Assembly: GCF_020085105.1 (NCBI RefSeq)
Contig: NC_058053.1
Coordinates: 20,363,388-20,427,387 of the forward strand
DNA length: 64,000 nt
Direction: 5' to 3'
From: Siniperca chuatsi
Lineage: Eukaryota > Chordata > Actinopteri > Centrarchiformes > Sinipercidae
Part shown: piece by piece, positions 35,121 through 45,849 of the stretch
Layout: each line of letters starts with the position of its first letter
How positions within the stretch are numbered: the first letter of the stretch is position 1
The notes under the pieces: generated by a model
Databases searched by the model: none
Told to the model about the DNA's origin: nothing
Seen by the model: the letters and a program-made list of their open reading frames with translations, nothing else
Made by a program: the position numbers and the translations under genes

Positions 35121-38100
35121 TTTGTCTGTGTGTGCTTGTGGTGATAGCCTGAACAGATTAGAAATCCAATATTTAAATATACTTAGCATCTCACATTTTT
35201 CCTATAATATTTTAAATTGATCTATAAAATTAAATTATCTTTCTGGATAATTTGAAAAGATTTTTATGATATGTGATGTATAGACTTGCATACAGCATAA
35301 GCATATAATAAGTCTACCTTCCTAATAGGATATATATTGAATTTTGGCTGTGTTTCTGGGAAGCAGTACCTTCATGGTTAAATGCAGCCCTCTCAGATGG
35401 CTGGAACTAGGAGAGGAATGTGTGTGCTTGTTTTATGGACAGCCTAGAGCCCTCGCCCTGGCATTGGCGGCAGACTGCTCTTTGTCACAAACACCCTCGT
35501 GTCAAAGATGCAACAGCATCCTGGAGGAAGCATTGACTGCCGCTATGAAGTCGACAAGTGATGAAAGTAGCCTAGAGGTTGTCAATTAAGAGAGCCAAGG
35601 CCTGGACCTTATAAGTTAATGGGCAGTTTCCCCTCTCAGGGCCTGCTAGGGCTTTATAGCACAGCTTATAAAAACCCCAAGTGTAATGCACCCCTATAAC
35701 GTTTTCAATTAAGAGAAGGGGCATAAAGCAGTGCAGACACTTGGCAGTCATGCTAGAATGTTTATAAAGTGGCATTTGGCATAAATTGGGAGGGGAATTT
35801 TCAATTGCCCCAGTTGTTTTAAAGCAGCAGCTACTGTGCAGAATTTTATTTTGATGGCACTTCATGCTGACTGGAAGCATTACTGACTTCCTGGTGTCTT
35901 CCCATTACCAGTTCTTTTAGTTTGGTCATATGGACGCACAGCCTGAAGTTTAAAAGCCCCGTCTTCTCAGTTGTAAAAGAGATTAGAAACAAGACAAGAC
36001 GGAATTTTAATATAAGCTTAATATTACAACTAATATTATCCACTCTTATTAGCACAAAGCATCATCATAAATGCGTTAGTCATTTCACAGTCAATTGCCA
36101 AATTTCCATTTAAAACTGTCCTATAATACGAGAGGAATTTACATGTAATGCAATTTAAGAAAATGAAATAATACTGCATATTATTATTTGTATAAACATA
36201 ATTAGCACTTGTACACCACAGACCCCTTGTTTATAATGCTATTAGAAATTAGCAATAATTCTAAATGCTGAAAGACAATCCCTTCAATCATCTGTTGTCT
36301 TCTGTGGTCGAGCTAGCTGATGTCTTCTGTGGTTGAGCTAGAGTAGAAAAATAAATAAGTGTTGAATAAACACCAGTGTGTTGACACCTCATTTCCTCAT
36401 TGATTGGTGGTGGAAGCTGAGCTTGAGGTGTGTGGCCATAATCCAATCAAGCAAGAAAACAACCATGGGGACTGTGTAACCAAATTCTTAAGCTAGGGAG
36501 GACGAGCAGGTTGGCCAAGTAACCCCAAACCCTATGCTCTGTGTATTTCTTGAACTATTAATGCTTTATCTAATCTTTTTACTAGACACATTCTTGTCCA
36601 TTGCCTCAGGGTACCAAAGTTTGCCTATCACTAAAGTAATATATGAGCCACTTTTAAAAGCCTTCTCTTTTCCCCTTTATATTATGTATGAGTTGGTCAG
36701 TCTCACAGTCAGGCAGGAGACTATTTGTTTTGTCAAGCTGAATTAAACAACAACCAAATACCATGATGTGGTTCAAGTAAACTAAATCTTCACCCCAATA
36801 TCGCTGCCTGTGGATGTTTTCACTAGTGCCTACAGAGGCATTTTTTTTACTCTTCGCCTTTTTTAAGCCAATGAATCAATAAATCGCTCTATTACCTGTT
36901 GTTGACCCAGCTAGTCTTGCCTTTTGAAATTTGTTACAGAGCATTAAGTAACACATGTTGCTGTGTGAAAACAAATCTCTGGCGGCTGGCGTGGTGACCA
37001 GCTGAGTAAACGTGGTTGAGGGAGTAGTGTGGGATGGCAGAGAAGAGAGGCCTACACTTGTCCCAGTGACGACCAAGGTGGATCCATGCGGCCAACAGAT
37101 GGATATGTTACCCTGTATCCCCATAGAAAAAAAACCCCAACCAAAACAAGTGTCTCTGCTCTAGCACTGAAGCCTTTGATCAACAGCACATCTTTGACTT
37201 CAGAGAAGGACTTCTTTGGACCCCAGAGCGCACATGGAATCACATCTGTATAAACATGGCCAGAGAGGAATGTGTGAACAATGCAACAAAAGAATTTTGT
37301 TCTAGAAACGTGGGGTGGACTTGGCTAACGAGTGGTTTATGTGGTTTAGAGTTTGAGCGTGGTGGTCGGATTGAATGAGAAGCTGGGGAAATAGTCTCTG
37401 TTTTTAATGATAACACGAGGGGGAAACTTTTTACAGATGTAAGCCAATACAAGTGCCATGATGAAATGATCCTTTTTTAACATGAGTGCAACGTGTCAAA
37501 AACTTGTGACACAGCAATGTATAGGTGTACATAACTATAGGCATTTTTTGTTTATAGCTAATGTTTGATGAAACTGCATTTTAATCAAATGGCTATCTGC
37601 TGTATTTTGTACACAAACATTCTTTTCATTCTTGTTGTGGTCATCGGTTTCTGCAGTGTAGTTGTACAAACTACTTATCCTTTATCTAGTTACGTGTTAT
37701 GATCATAATCTATTTGGTTGGTGTATAGCCATCAAATTATTTTAGATAGTACACACAGACCCGTCAGAGAGACCACCCAATTTCCTCTTGATTGTCATGA
37801 CAAGTTGTAGCTTGTGTTGATCTATTTGTTGAACTATATTAATGTATTTTACTGTAGTCATGACTAACAATTTCTAATAAAGAGTGTGTTGGGCTGGTAC
37901 AGTTTACCTCATGTACCATTAATTGGGTAGCAGTCAGTTGTGTGTGTGTGTGGGCAGGATATTGCTTCCAGATTTGGAGTCAGCTCCACTGTCAAAAGGC
38001 CAAAGGGGTTCTTTTGGCTATTAAATAGATACAGATTTGGGTTCAATTTACACCCCAGAAACCTGTGGAAGTACATTTGCATCACTGACATTATTATTGT

Positions 38101-40275
38101 TATTATTATTATTAGGGGAAACTGTGTCTTGTCTTCTCCCCTTTTCCTTTGCCACAAAGGTGTTTTGGTCTTCTCACGGCACTGAGGTTGGCTCATTGCC
38201 ATGGTGATGGTCGGCTAGTTCCAGGGTGATGAGGTGTAATTTACCTAGCATTTCCTGTCTGATACACAGCACCCTAATGAGTAAGAGGCCTGCTTTTATA
38301 GCAGAGTGTTTGTTAACCAGGCACAGCAGGGGGGTTGTGTGTGCATGTGTATGGTTCTCTGTGCCATTCTGCCTTAACATGTTTGTTTAAGCATATGTAC
38401 ACCTAGGTGGGACTATCTGTAATAGTACATGGGTCCATGCTGTGGCCACATGACTGCAGTTCTTGGAGTAACCCCTCGGTGTCAGTATTGACAGTGTGCT
38501 TTGTGATGAGGACTTTGAGAGCAGCTTGTGATGTTTGTACTAGTACCAAGTGAAGTTTCATCTCATGATTTTCCCTCATTAAATAGTCCCACACTGTCGT
38601 TGAGTGACCATCCAGGAAACTTCATTTTATGTGTGTGTGTGTGTCTGCATGATAAAATTGTGCTGCCCAGAAAAAGCCCTTTTTTGTCTTGGAAGTGACA
38701 TCTTGATACAGGGAAAGAAGTAGTATTAGTACTATGTGCCTTTTTTTAGTAGTAAAACTAGTAGCAAAATGTAGTAGTATTGTTACAGTAAATTATAATT
38801 AACCTAAGGAAGGCTAAAAACTACTGCTTTAAATTACATTTTATGATGTACTCTACTTTATATCACTGTAAATTAAATGTCTTGGAGTTTTTTTGACTGC
38901 TCAGTAAGCAATTGTAAGACATTGCATGGGCAGCTGTGATGGCCAACTGTCAATTTTGACATTTTACAACTTGATCAATGGTTAAATTAGTATTCCTCAG
39001 CTGCAGCCCTTACTGGCTTGAGTTTCTATCAATAGATACATAACATTCAGTATGTGTTTATTTATTAATTATATAATTACTGCTGTCACAAACATGGTTG
39101 TGATTTGATGTGCATTACATGCTGCTGATGCATGAAGTTAATTTAGTGGACTAATGTACATACAATATTCAAGATACCTAAGGAACAGGGCTCTTGTAAC
39201 ACAAATAATAAGGCTAGATTTCCCATGGTGAAAGAGAGACTGCAAGAGAGATTATTTTTGGTATTCCTGGATCAGACCTGATATAATTTATCAAATATTT
39301 CAGTACCACAAAGTATATTATATTTTGTGTTCTATAAGTGATCTGCTCCATCAGCTGAAATCACCATAATATTCCTATAGTTTTATAGTGTAATTGATCT
39401 TGTGCTTATATTTGCAGTTATATTTCTCCACAGTTTTTCGCATCTTCTATACAGTAAGAAAACTTCTCTCCTTGACTAGTCCATATTGAACAGCTATATG
39501 ACCATTAACACACAAAACCCTCCACTGAAAACAGGAAAACTGATGTGACTATCTTTCTGCATTTGTAAAAAATAAGAAAAATCCTATTTATGATATATCT
39601 GGGCATGCAGAGAAGAGTTGGCTGGATTTTTTTGGTATTTTGCTGTATTTGGAACTGGCTTATAACTTCTCATCACATCACTGGCACAAGTTGCAGACAA
39701 GCAGCCTCCTGTTAGCACTGTACTTCATTAGAACCAGGTTTCAGTGGTACCACACACATTCAAACAGCAGGGCCATCTCCCAAGCATCAAAGGAGATGTT
39801 ACACAAAGGGTTGTCTCTGTGTCTGTCTTCCCATCAGTGTCTGCTAATGATGCATGCTGCACACGTTTTTAACATTGACACCCTCCTCTCCCTATCACTT
39901 ATTCACACTCACTCTCAATCTCTGCCTCTGCACCCCCGCCTTTCGTGGTGTCCCTCTGCCTTTCGTGGTGTTTGTTTGGCTGCTGAGTTTTGTTTGTTTA
40001 TTGTTTCCAGATGGCAGACGCAGACTTCATTTGTGTGGCTTTCAAGTTCCCAGAGAGCTTTTTACTGCCTTGGCTCAAGCGCTTATCCTGTTTCCTCTAG
40101 CCAGGCTTTATGATGGGCCCTTTATACGTAGCAACTGGAAACAACTGTCACTACCAGTCTACGTCGGGGAAAGCAGGAAAAAGCCCAGAGAAAGTGTGCA
40201 AATGGGTAAAAATAACTCTTTGTTGACATGACGGTTAGGCAGCGTGCTCACAGTAGTGATGAAGCTGGTAGTGTG

Positions 40276-40307
<32 letters not shown>

Positions 40308-40310
40308 TTT
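40276..40310. repeat. Poly-T tract
   Basis: About 35 nt of T with one C at 40288, followed directly by CAG. It may be the A-tail of a minus-strand retroposon, a slippage tract, or a pyrimidine tract of a splice acceptor. Confidence 0.9.
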
Positions 40311-41713
40311 CAGGACCTTGCTGAGTCTAGTCTGGGCATCATTAAGCACTGTGACATCACTTATTTACAGGAACCCAGGAGGGCAACTAGCCCAGTAAAT
40401 GTGGGGGAGGACCAGTACATGTCTTTACTCATCGGATGCGGTTTTAAGACGGAGCAGTAATCAAAGCTCTCAGCTATATAAAACCCAACCCCTTCTCCTT
40501 AAGGAAGCCTTTTCTCCTGGCTGCTGCTGAATGAGTGATTACCCTGGCATTCTGACCTGCCTAATCCCATTTTTAGCAGTGATTTAACACAGAGTAGCAG
40601 TGGCCAAGGCACTGCATTCACTGACCTACCCCAAAAAACTATTAACTGGAAGGAAATGCCAACCTGGCTGGCTTCATATTTCTGTAACATTAACAAATAA
40701 GTTAAAAAGCCATCATGTGGAGGATTCCAGGAAGCCAGCTGTGTCACTGTCCATTCTCCATGCATTTAAAGTCATAGCATGTGTCTCGAATGACGTCAGC
40801 TCTAATCACCGGATAATTATGTGCTTGTTTAGAATCTATCAGGGTCCATGGTGTGTGCAAAGATAGAGGTAGTAGTGCCATATTGGGTATGGCGGCACAG
40901 TCCTCATACTAACCCGCTTGTGACCCTCCACAAGAGGATCCGAGCTGAAGTGTGAGGGGATCTGACTTTAATGTTCACGTAATCAGTGGTGTTTGTGTTT
41001 TACCACCACTGAGCGCCTGGCTGGCCGGCTAATCTCATCAGGGTTTGGGCTCTGGTGCTGGGGTGAGGGAGAGGACAGCCTAGCATGACCCATATCTCCG
41101 TGCCAGGATGGCTACAACACTCCGGCTCTACTGTGCAGTTCCATCAGAGTTTACTACGAGGCCCTTTGCCAGGGTGTTTACTACTGAAGTGTCTGGCACA
41201 ACAAGATAATGCCTGTACTAATGCCCTCTAAGGACACAGCCACTCTCACTAAGGAGGGTCTGCTCTTTTTCATCATGCCAGACTCTTTGCAAATACATAA
41301 TAACATCATGGAGCAATAACGGGGTATAGACAGGGTTTACATTGTAAGAGGTTAATCGTGTAGGTAGTAATATTCTTTCTCCCTAATACATGTACATAGG
41401 GTTGGACAAAATAAGTACTGTTAGAAGAAAAGGGAAAGAGTGAGATAGAAGCAGGAGAAGGATTTCTGGTTGCTTGTGCACAAATCTGATAAAATATTTA
41501 AGTTCTTTTATGTTTCATTCAGAAAATAGTGTGCTTTGTTACTGAATGTTACACAGCCCCTTAGAAAGCTTCACTTCATGTTGCAACTTCTTCCTGAGTT
41601 CTGTGCAGTCAATTGCACAACCACTTTTTACCATTTTACTTGTTTCACTGTTTTCTTCCATGTGAGTCCACAATGGCATATGCTGACTTACGACTGAGTA
41701 AAAGGTGCGACAC

Positions 41714-42591
41714 CAGGTGAATGAATTACTAGTACTCACGTTACTGTAATTGAGTAGCTTTTTCTTGTACATGCACTTTTTTGAGTATTATTCAAAGTCA
41801 GTAGTTTTACTTTTACTTAAGTATGTTTTAAATGAAGTAAAGTAGTTCGCTACATTTGTACATCCATCCGTTACAGAGTAAATTATTTATTTTTGCTTTA
41901 ACATTATCAACAGGAAAAAAAACTGACTTGGACACCAATCAAATGCATCGCATCAGAAATCAGCCAGCCAGATCAAAATGTCATGCATCGCGCCAAAACA
42001 GCAGTGCCGGTTGATTTTCAAGGAGACTCTTCTGAAGAAGGAGAGCTCCAGTTACACATCAAAATAAGTCGTATATGACATACTAAATATCTCTGGAATG
42101 CTGCATGTCAGACTTACTTTTTTTTGTTGTGCCTTCTCAACGAGGGCTCAGGTGCAATCGTATCCCTTTCAGAAGCTTTGCAATCTAGCCTTGAACTGCA
42201 GTGTCTTTTTGTTAATGATAAATCAAACAGTGAATGTCTTCTCTGATTATTTATCAATTTTACCATGTTGAAAACAGTTATTATTGTTGTTAGCTGTCTG
42301 TACAATGCCTTTTGGTTGAGTCTATCGACCAATCAGAGGCTGTGTTTCTGACTGGCCGTGTGTGGAAGCTCTGATCTCCCTTTAATTATAACTGGATGCA
42401 GAGGGCTACAGATTACACAATAAGCATGGGATGCATGTGTAAGGTAACCTTGCCAAAATGTGTTTATTATAAAAATCAACGGGGGAAAGTAACTAAGTAA
42501 CTTTTACACAAATACTTTACTTGAGTACAATTTCAGTCAAGTAAAAGTACTAATATTTGTGTAGGATATTTCAGTACTCTTTATACCTCTG
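41714..42591. mobile_element. hAT-like non-autonomous element rich in AGTACTTTTACTT motifs
   Basis: The left end is CAGGTGAATGAATTACTAGT then ACTCACGTTACTGTAATTGA. The right end, reverse complemented, begins CAGAGGTATAAAGAGTACTG. The subterminal zones carry inverted runs of TTTTACTTAAGTA / TTACTTGAGTA. This is a familiar teleost family with CAGAGGTG-type ends. No clear 8-bp target duplication survives and there is no coding capacity. Confidence 0.6.
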
Positions 42592-43024
42592 ATCGAGATG
42601 GAACATTATAAGCTTCTCAAAGATGAGATTTATTGCAGGGAAGTTGGATTGCATAATTCAAGTGTACCTAGTAAACTGGTAACTCATAATAGTGTTTCCT
42701 TTTCCTTACTGAGCAGTTGCTCCGTAATGTGGCCACTAATCCCCATCAACAATCAGGCAACATGACTAAGGCTGTGTTCAAGCCAACTTTAGCCCTGCTT
42801 GAAAAAAGTATTTCTACTCTTTACCTCACAATCGTTGCAACGAAAGATAAAATAATTGCCGCCGTGATAATTTTCCAGTTGTAAAATCCTGTTTGCTGAG
42901 TAATATTATAAACTAGTATGCAATGCTTTTAAACTCATGGATCTGTTACTCAAACTGGACTCCCTGGATCGTATTTCATGTCCCATAGGTACCTGAACCA
43001 CACTGAGAAGTAATGGAAGCTTGT

Positions 43025-43824
43025 TGGATTTTTAGAGCTGGGTATCGCCACAGATTTCCCGAATCGATTCTGCTGTAAAAAAAAGAACCCTCTAACCTGG
43101 TGCATTATTAAAAATATTATGTCAATTCTTATGTTTACATTAAAAATTGATTGTTTGATGACTGCTCACTCAGTCAGTCAGGTGAGCCCGGAACCCTGTA
43201 TACCTGAATAGCAGATTTTCACTCGACTCACAAAACCTCCTTGATATATGTAAGTTAGCATAATATGTTGCATAATTTTAGTGTTATTCATGCTTTAATA
43301 CCACATGGTTATGCATCAACATTTATATGCACTGTTTGTGAACTTCCTTCTCCTTACGTTCGACGCATCTATGTGCTGCTTTTAGCTCAAAGAAAGAGTT
43401 CATCAAGCACAACTTGTGAAAGCAGCCAAATCTGTAAAGTTTACCCAAGTATTCCAGTATTACACCCTTGGTACGCCTTCCTATCCGTGGAGCCCAACTT
43501 GCAGCATTTCACGGCCGGAGAAAACTTCTCCTGGAGAGGAGCAAAACTGGTGGCTGGGGTCCCGCTGCATCTCTCTCACCGCACAAGTGCTTCACTTCAG
43601 TGAAGCCGCACAAGTGCTTCACTTCAGTCTCTACCAGAGAAAAAAAAATGCTAGGTTATATGGACACAAGCCCTAATGGGATTAAAGCTTCACGCATCCA
43701 CAGGAAAAGGTATATATTTAAAGATCGATCTTGGATTTTATGAATCGATGTCGGATAATTCAAATGAAGATCGATTTGAATCGGAAAATCGTTTTTGTTT
43801 TTTAAACCCAGCCCTACTGATTTT
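43025..43824. mobile_element. hAT-like non-autonomous element with imperfect 8-bp target duplication
   Basis: The element at 43033-43816 starts TAGAGCTGGGTATCG and ends AAACCCAGCCCTA, so its ends are inverted copies (TAGAGCTGGG against TAGGGCTGGG). The flanks TGGATTTT (43025-43032) and CTGATTTT (43817-43824) agree at six of eight positions, fitting a decayed 8-bp hAT duplication. Inside are many ATCGAT motifs and a 20-bp-scale direct duplication (CACAAGTGCTTCACTTCAGT) near 43580-43630. ORFs inside (up to 112 codons) match no transposase. Confidence 0.65.
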
Positions 43825-44132
43825 ACACCATAGATGGCAAAATTATGGATAAAGTTAAGGCTCTTTGCTGACTTTGTCAAATGCCTATGCACCTTTCAGG
43901 GACCTTACCAAGACAACAAATCACTTTGTTAGCTTGTCAAGATAGTGAGGGAGCAAATGCTCCACGAATTAACAGAACATATATCCTACAATGTTGTTTA
44001 GAATAAGGGTTCATGGGTGTTTGATGAAATTAATTCAAACAAATTGTGTTTTCATTCATTTGATTGATTTAGATTTTTTTTTTTTCAGGACACCCCTTTC
44101 TCTGGTAAAGAAATTAAAATTGTACACCCAAG

Positions 44133-44162
44133 TTGTTGTTGTTGTTGTTGTTATTATTATTG
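44133..44162. repeat. (TTG)n(TTA)n microsatellite
   Basis: Seven or so TTG units run into TTA units, immediately left of the hAT-like element. Confidence 0.9.
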
Positions 44163-44198
44163 TTACACAAGATTAGGTTAATTTACTGTTAGCAGATT

Positions 44199-45343
44199 CA
44201 GGGTTCAACGTTTTTGCGTGCATTTTTTTTCACTTGCCCGGTCAGGCAAGTGGGTCAGAAATCTACTTGCCTGAAGTCAGTTTTTACATGCCCCTATACA
44301 AATTGTTTTATTTATTAGCGGTTATCAAATAACAACAAAGACTAAAGTTAATTGTCATGTTTAAACTTTATAAATAAAGCAAATGAATCAGAACAAGGAC
44401 ACGGTGTGTCATAGATGCAAAACAACAAACATTCTTGCATATTGCAAATGGTATGACAATCCCCCCTCCTTCTCCCCAGAGATGGACTGCTTAACTGTAA
44501 GTGATAAAGTATCTAAAACTTGGACTTCACCTGCCGCCATTTTCTCATAAGTAGGGATGGGTATCATTAGGATTTTATTGATACTAGTATTCTTATCAGT
44601 TCTTTTTCATTACCAAATAATTGCAACTGCAGTGAATTGCAGCAGCAGAGGGAGGAGAGAGGTCAAGAGGAAGGTCTAGACCTGTCGCAATAGTTTATTC
44701 TGTTTATTCGGTTTTTGTGCTGTGAAAAAAACGCTTAGGCACTGCGCACCAAGTATTATAACATTAGGGAAAACCCTGCTATTTATTCTGGCATCATGTT
44801 GGCTAAAATGTTTGTGACATTCTTATGTAAACAAACACGCATGTAAACACAACAGGCAATATCGAGGTCAGCAAAAATGATCACGGTCACGTCCATATAT
44901 TGTACAATAAGTCGATAATGAAATTAGCGTGACGGGCCTAGACATTCCTCCTGTCCTCTGTCCTCCTCACTCTGCTGCTGCTGTGATTCACTGCAGGTAA
45001 GTTACCGCAGGTAGAGAGAGGAGGTAAGTGCCGTAAGTTTACAAGAATTTGCCAAATTTTAAGATTCGTGGCAAACTAAGATAATAATTCAGACTGCATA
45101 CAGACAGCTTAGTTTTTAGCTTGTTTGTAACAATTCACTATTAGCCGAGCTAGCGTGCTGTGCTTGTGTAAAACATGAGACAGAGAGACAGAGCAGATTC
45201 AAATATCACTTTCTACATGACATGTTTGTTTGTTGAACATGTGTATTGATAAAGTATTGCCATTTTACCACTTGCTCGATGCTAGATTTACTTGCCCGAC
45301 GTGACATTTTACTTGCCCTGGCAATCCTTATTGTTGAGCCCTG
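44199..45343. mobile_element. hAT-like element with CAGGGTTCAACG ends, containing a second insertion
   Basis: The left end is CAGGGTTCAACG; the right end reverse complemented is CAGGGCTCAACAA. Both subterminal zones contain ACTTGCC motifs in inverted orientation, for example CACTTGCCCGGTCAGGCAAG on the left and ACTTGCCCTGG on the right. Length is 1145 bp. No transposase frame survives and no clear 8-bp duplication is seen. It carries at least one further element inside. Confidence 0.6.
44677..44940. mobile_element. Nested short hAT-like MITE
   Basis: Inside the previous element, TAGACCTGTCGCAATAGTTT on the left pairs with the reverse complement of the right end, TAGGCCCGTCACGCTAATTT, and the 264-bp interior is non-coding. 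The ends resemble the TAGGCCTGTCACGATAA family of vertebrate hAT elements. A TAGGGATGGGTATC motif at about 44553 suggests yet another fragment. Confidence 0.55.
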
Positions 45344-45509
45344 AGGTTGTATAAAAGGCTTGTTTGTGCTTCTCCATCGTGAAATACCCTCTGTTACACA
45401 CTCTGTTTTTAGTGAACCCTACACCATTGCACTCACTCTGCTGCACCCATGGGAGGGCAGAAACCTGCTCAGCTCTCTTCGCTCAACTCACCATTCAATC
45501 TCTGCGCAT

Positions 45510-45549
<40 letters not shown>
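45510..45549. repeat. (CA)20 microsatellite
   Basis: An uninterrupted CA run that borders the CCTAACCTTAACC-rich block. Confidence 0.95.
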
Positions 45550-45556
<7 letters not shown>

Positions 45557-45700
45557 CCCCACGGGGATAGTGAAACAGTCATTGACCTAGCCCCTTACCC
45601 TAACCTTAACCATCACAACTAAATGCCTAACCTTAACCCTTACCTCAACCCTAACCTTAACCTAATTGTAACCTGTACCCTAAAACCAAGTCTTAACACA
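45550..45700. repeat. CCTAACC-rich degenerate minisatellite between microsatellites
   Basis: After GTTTGTCCCCCACGGGGATA comes a run of variants of CCTAACCTTAACC up to about 45690, then ACACAC again. It resembles telomeric CCCTAA superficially, but the units are irregular. This arrangement, bordered by CA and GT microsatellites, recurs in fish genomes as an interspersed repeat. Confidence 0.7.
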
Positions 45701-45791
45701 CACACACACACAGGAAACAAATCAGCAGCTAGCTGTTTGATGGTCTAATTTAAACCAGTGGATATTTTTTGAGCTATTTCAATCCCCTGAC

Positions 45792-45793
<2 letters not shown>

Positions 45794-45830
<37 letters not shown>
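45794..45830. repeat. (GT)18 microsatellite
   Basis: A GT run on the far side of the CCTAACC block, complementary to the CA run at 45510-45549. Confidence 0.95.
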
Positions 45831-45831
<1 letters not shown>

Positions 45832-45849
45832 ACACAGGGGCATAATAAA

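Larger units (their letters stand above)
33301..41710 (+). other. Intronic or intergenic tract, no confident exon
   Basis: Mostly unique-looking AT-rich DNA. Small features include a 25-bp tandem duplication (TGTCTTCTGTGG...) at 36296-36342, an ATT run at about 38090-38114 and a duplicated CTTTCGTGGTGT at about 39940-39971. Two acceptor-like sites precede short open frames near 40012 and 40314 (see findings). No later exon of the gene at 31487 is recognised. Confidence 0.4.

Noticed and set aside
39640..40231. Overlapping 157- and 125-codon plus-strand ORFs, and an ATG directly after TTGTTTCCAG at 40012
   Set aside because: Low-complexity, serine/leucine/histidine-rich translations without family motifs; the acceptor-like site is followed by only 29 codons. 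Not enough to call a gene.
45593..45690. Interstitial telomere
   Set aside because: Units are irregular CCTAACCTTAACC variants, not a CCCTAA array, and the layout matches a known type of fish interspersed repeat.
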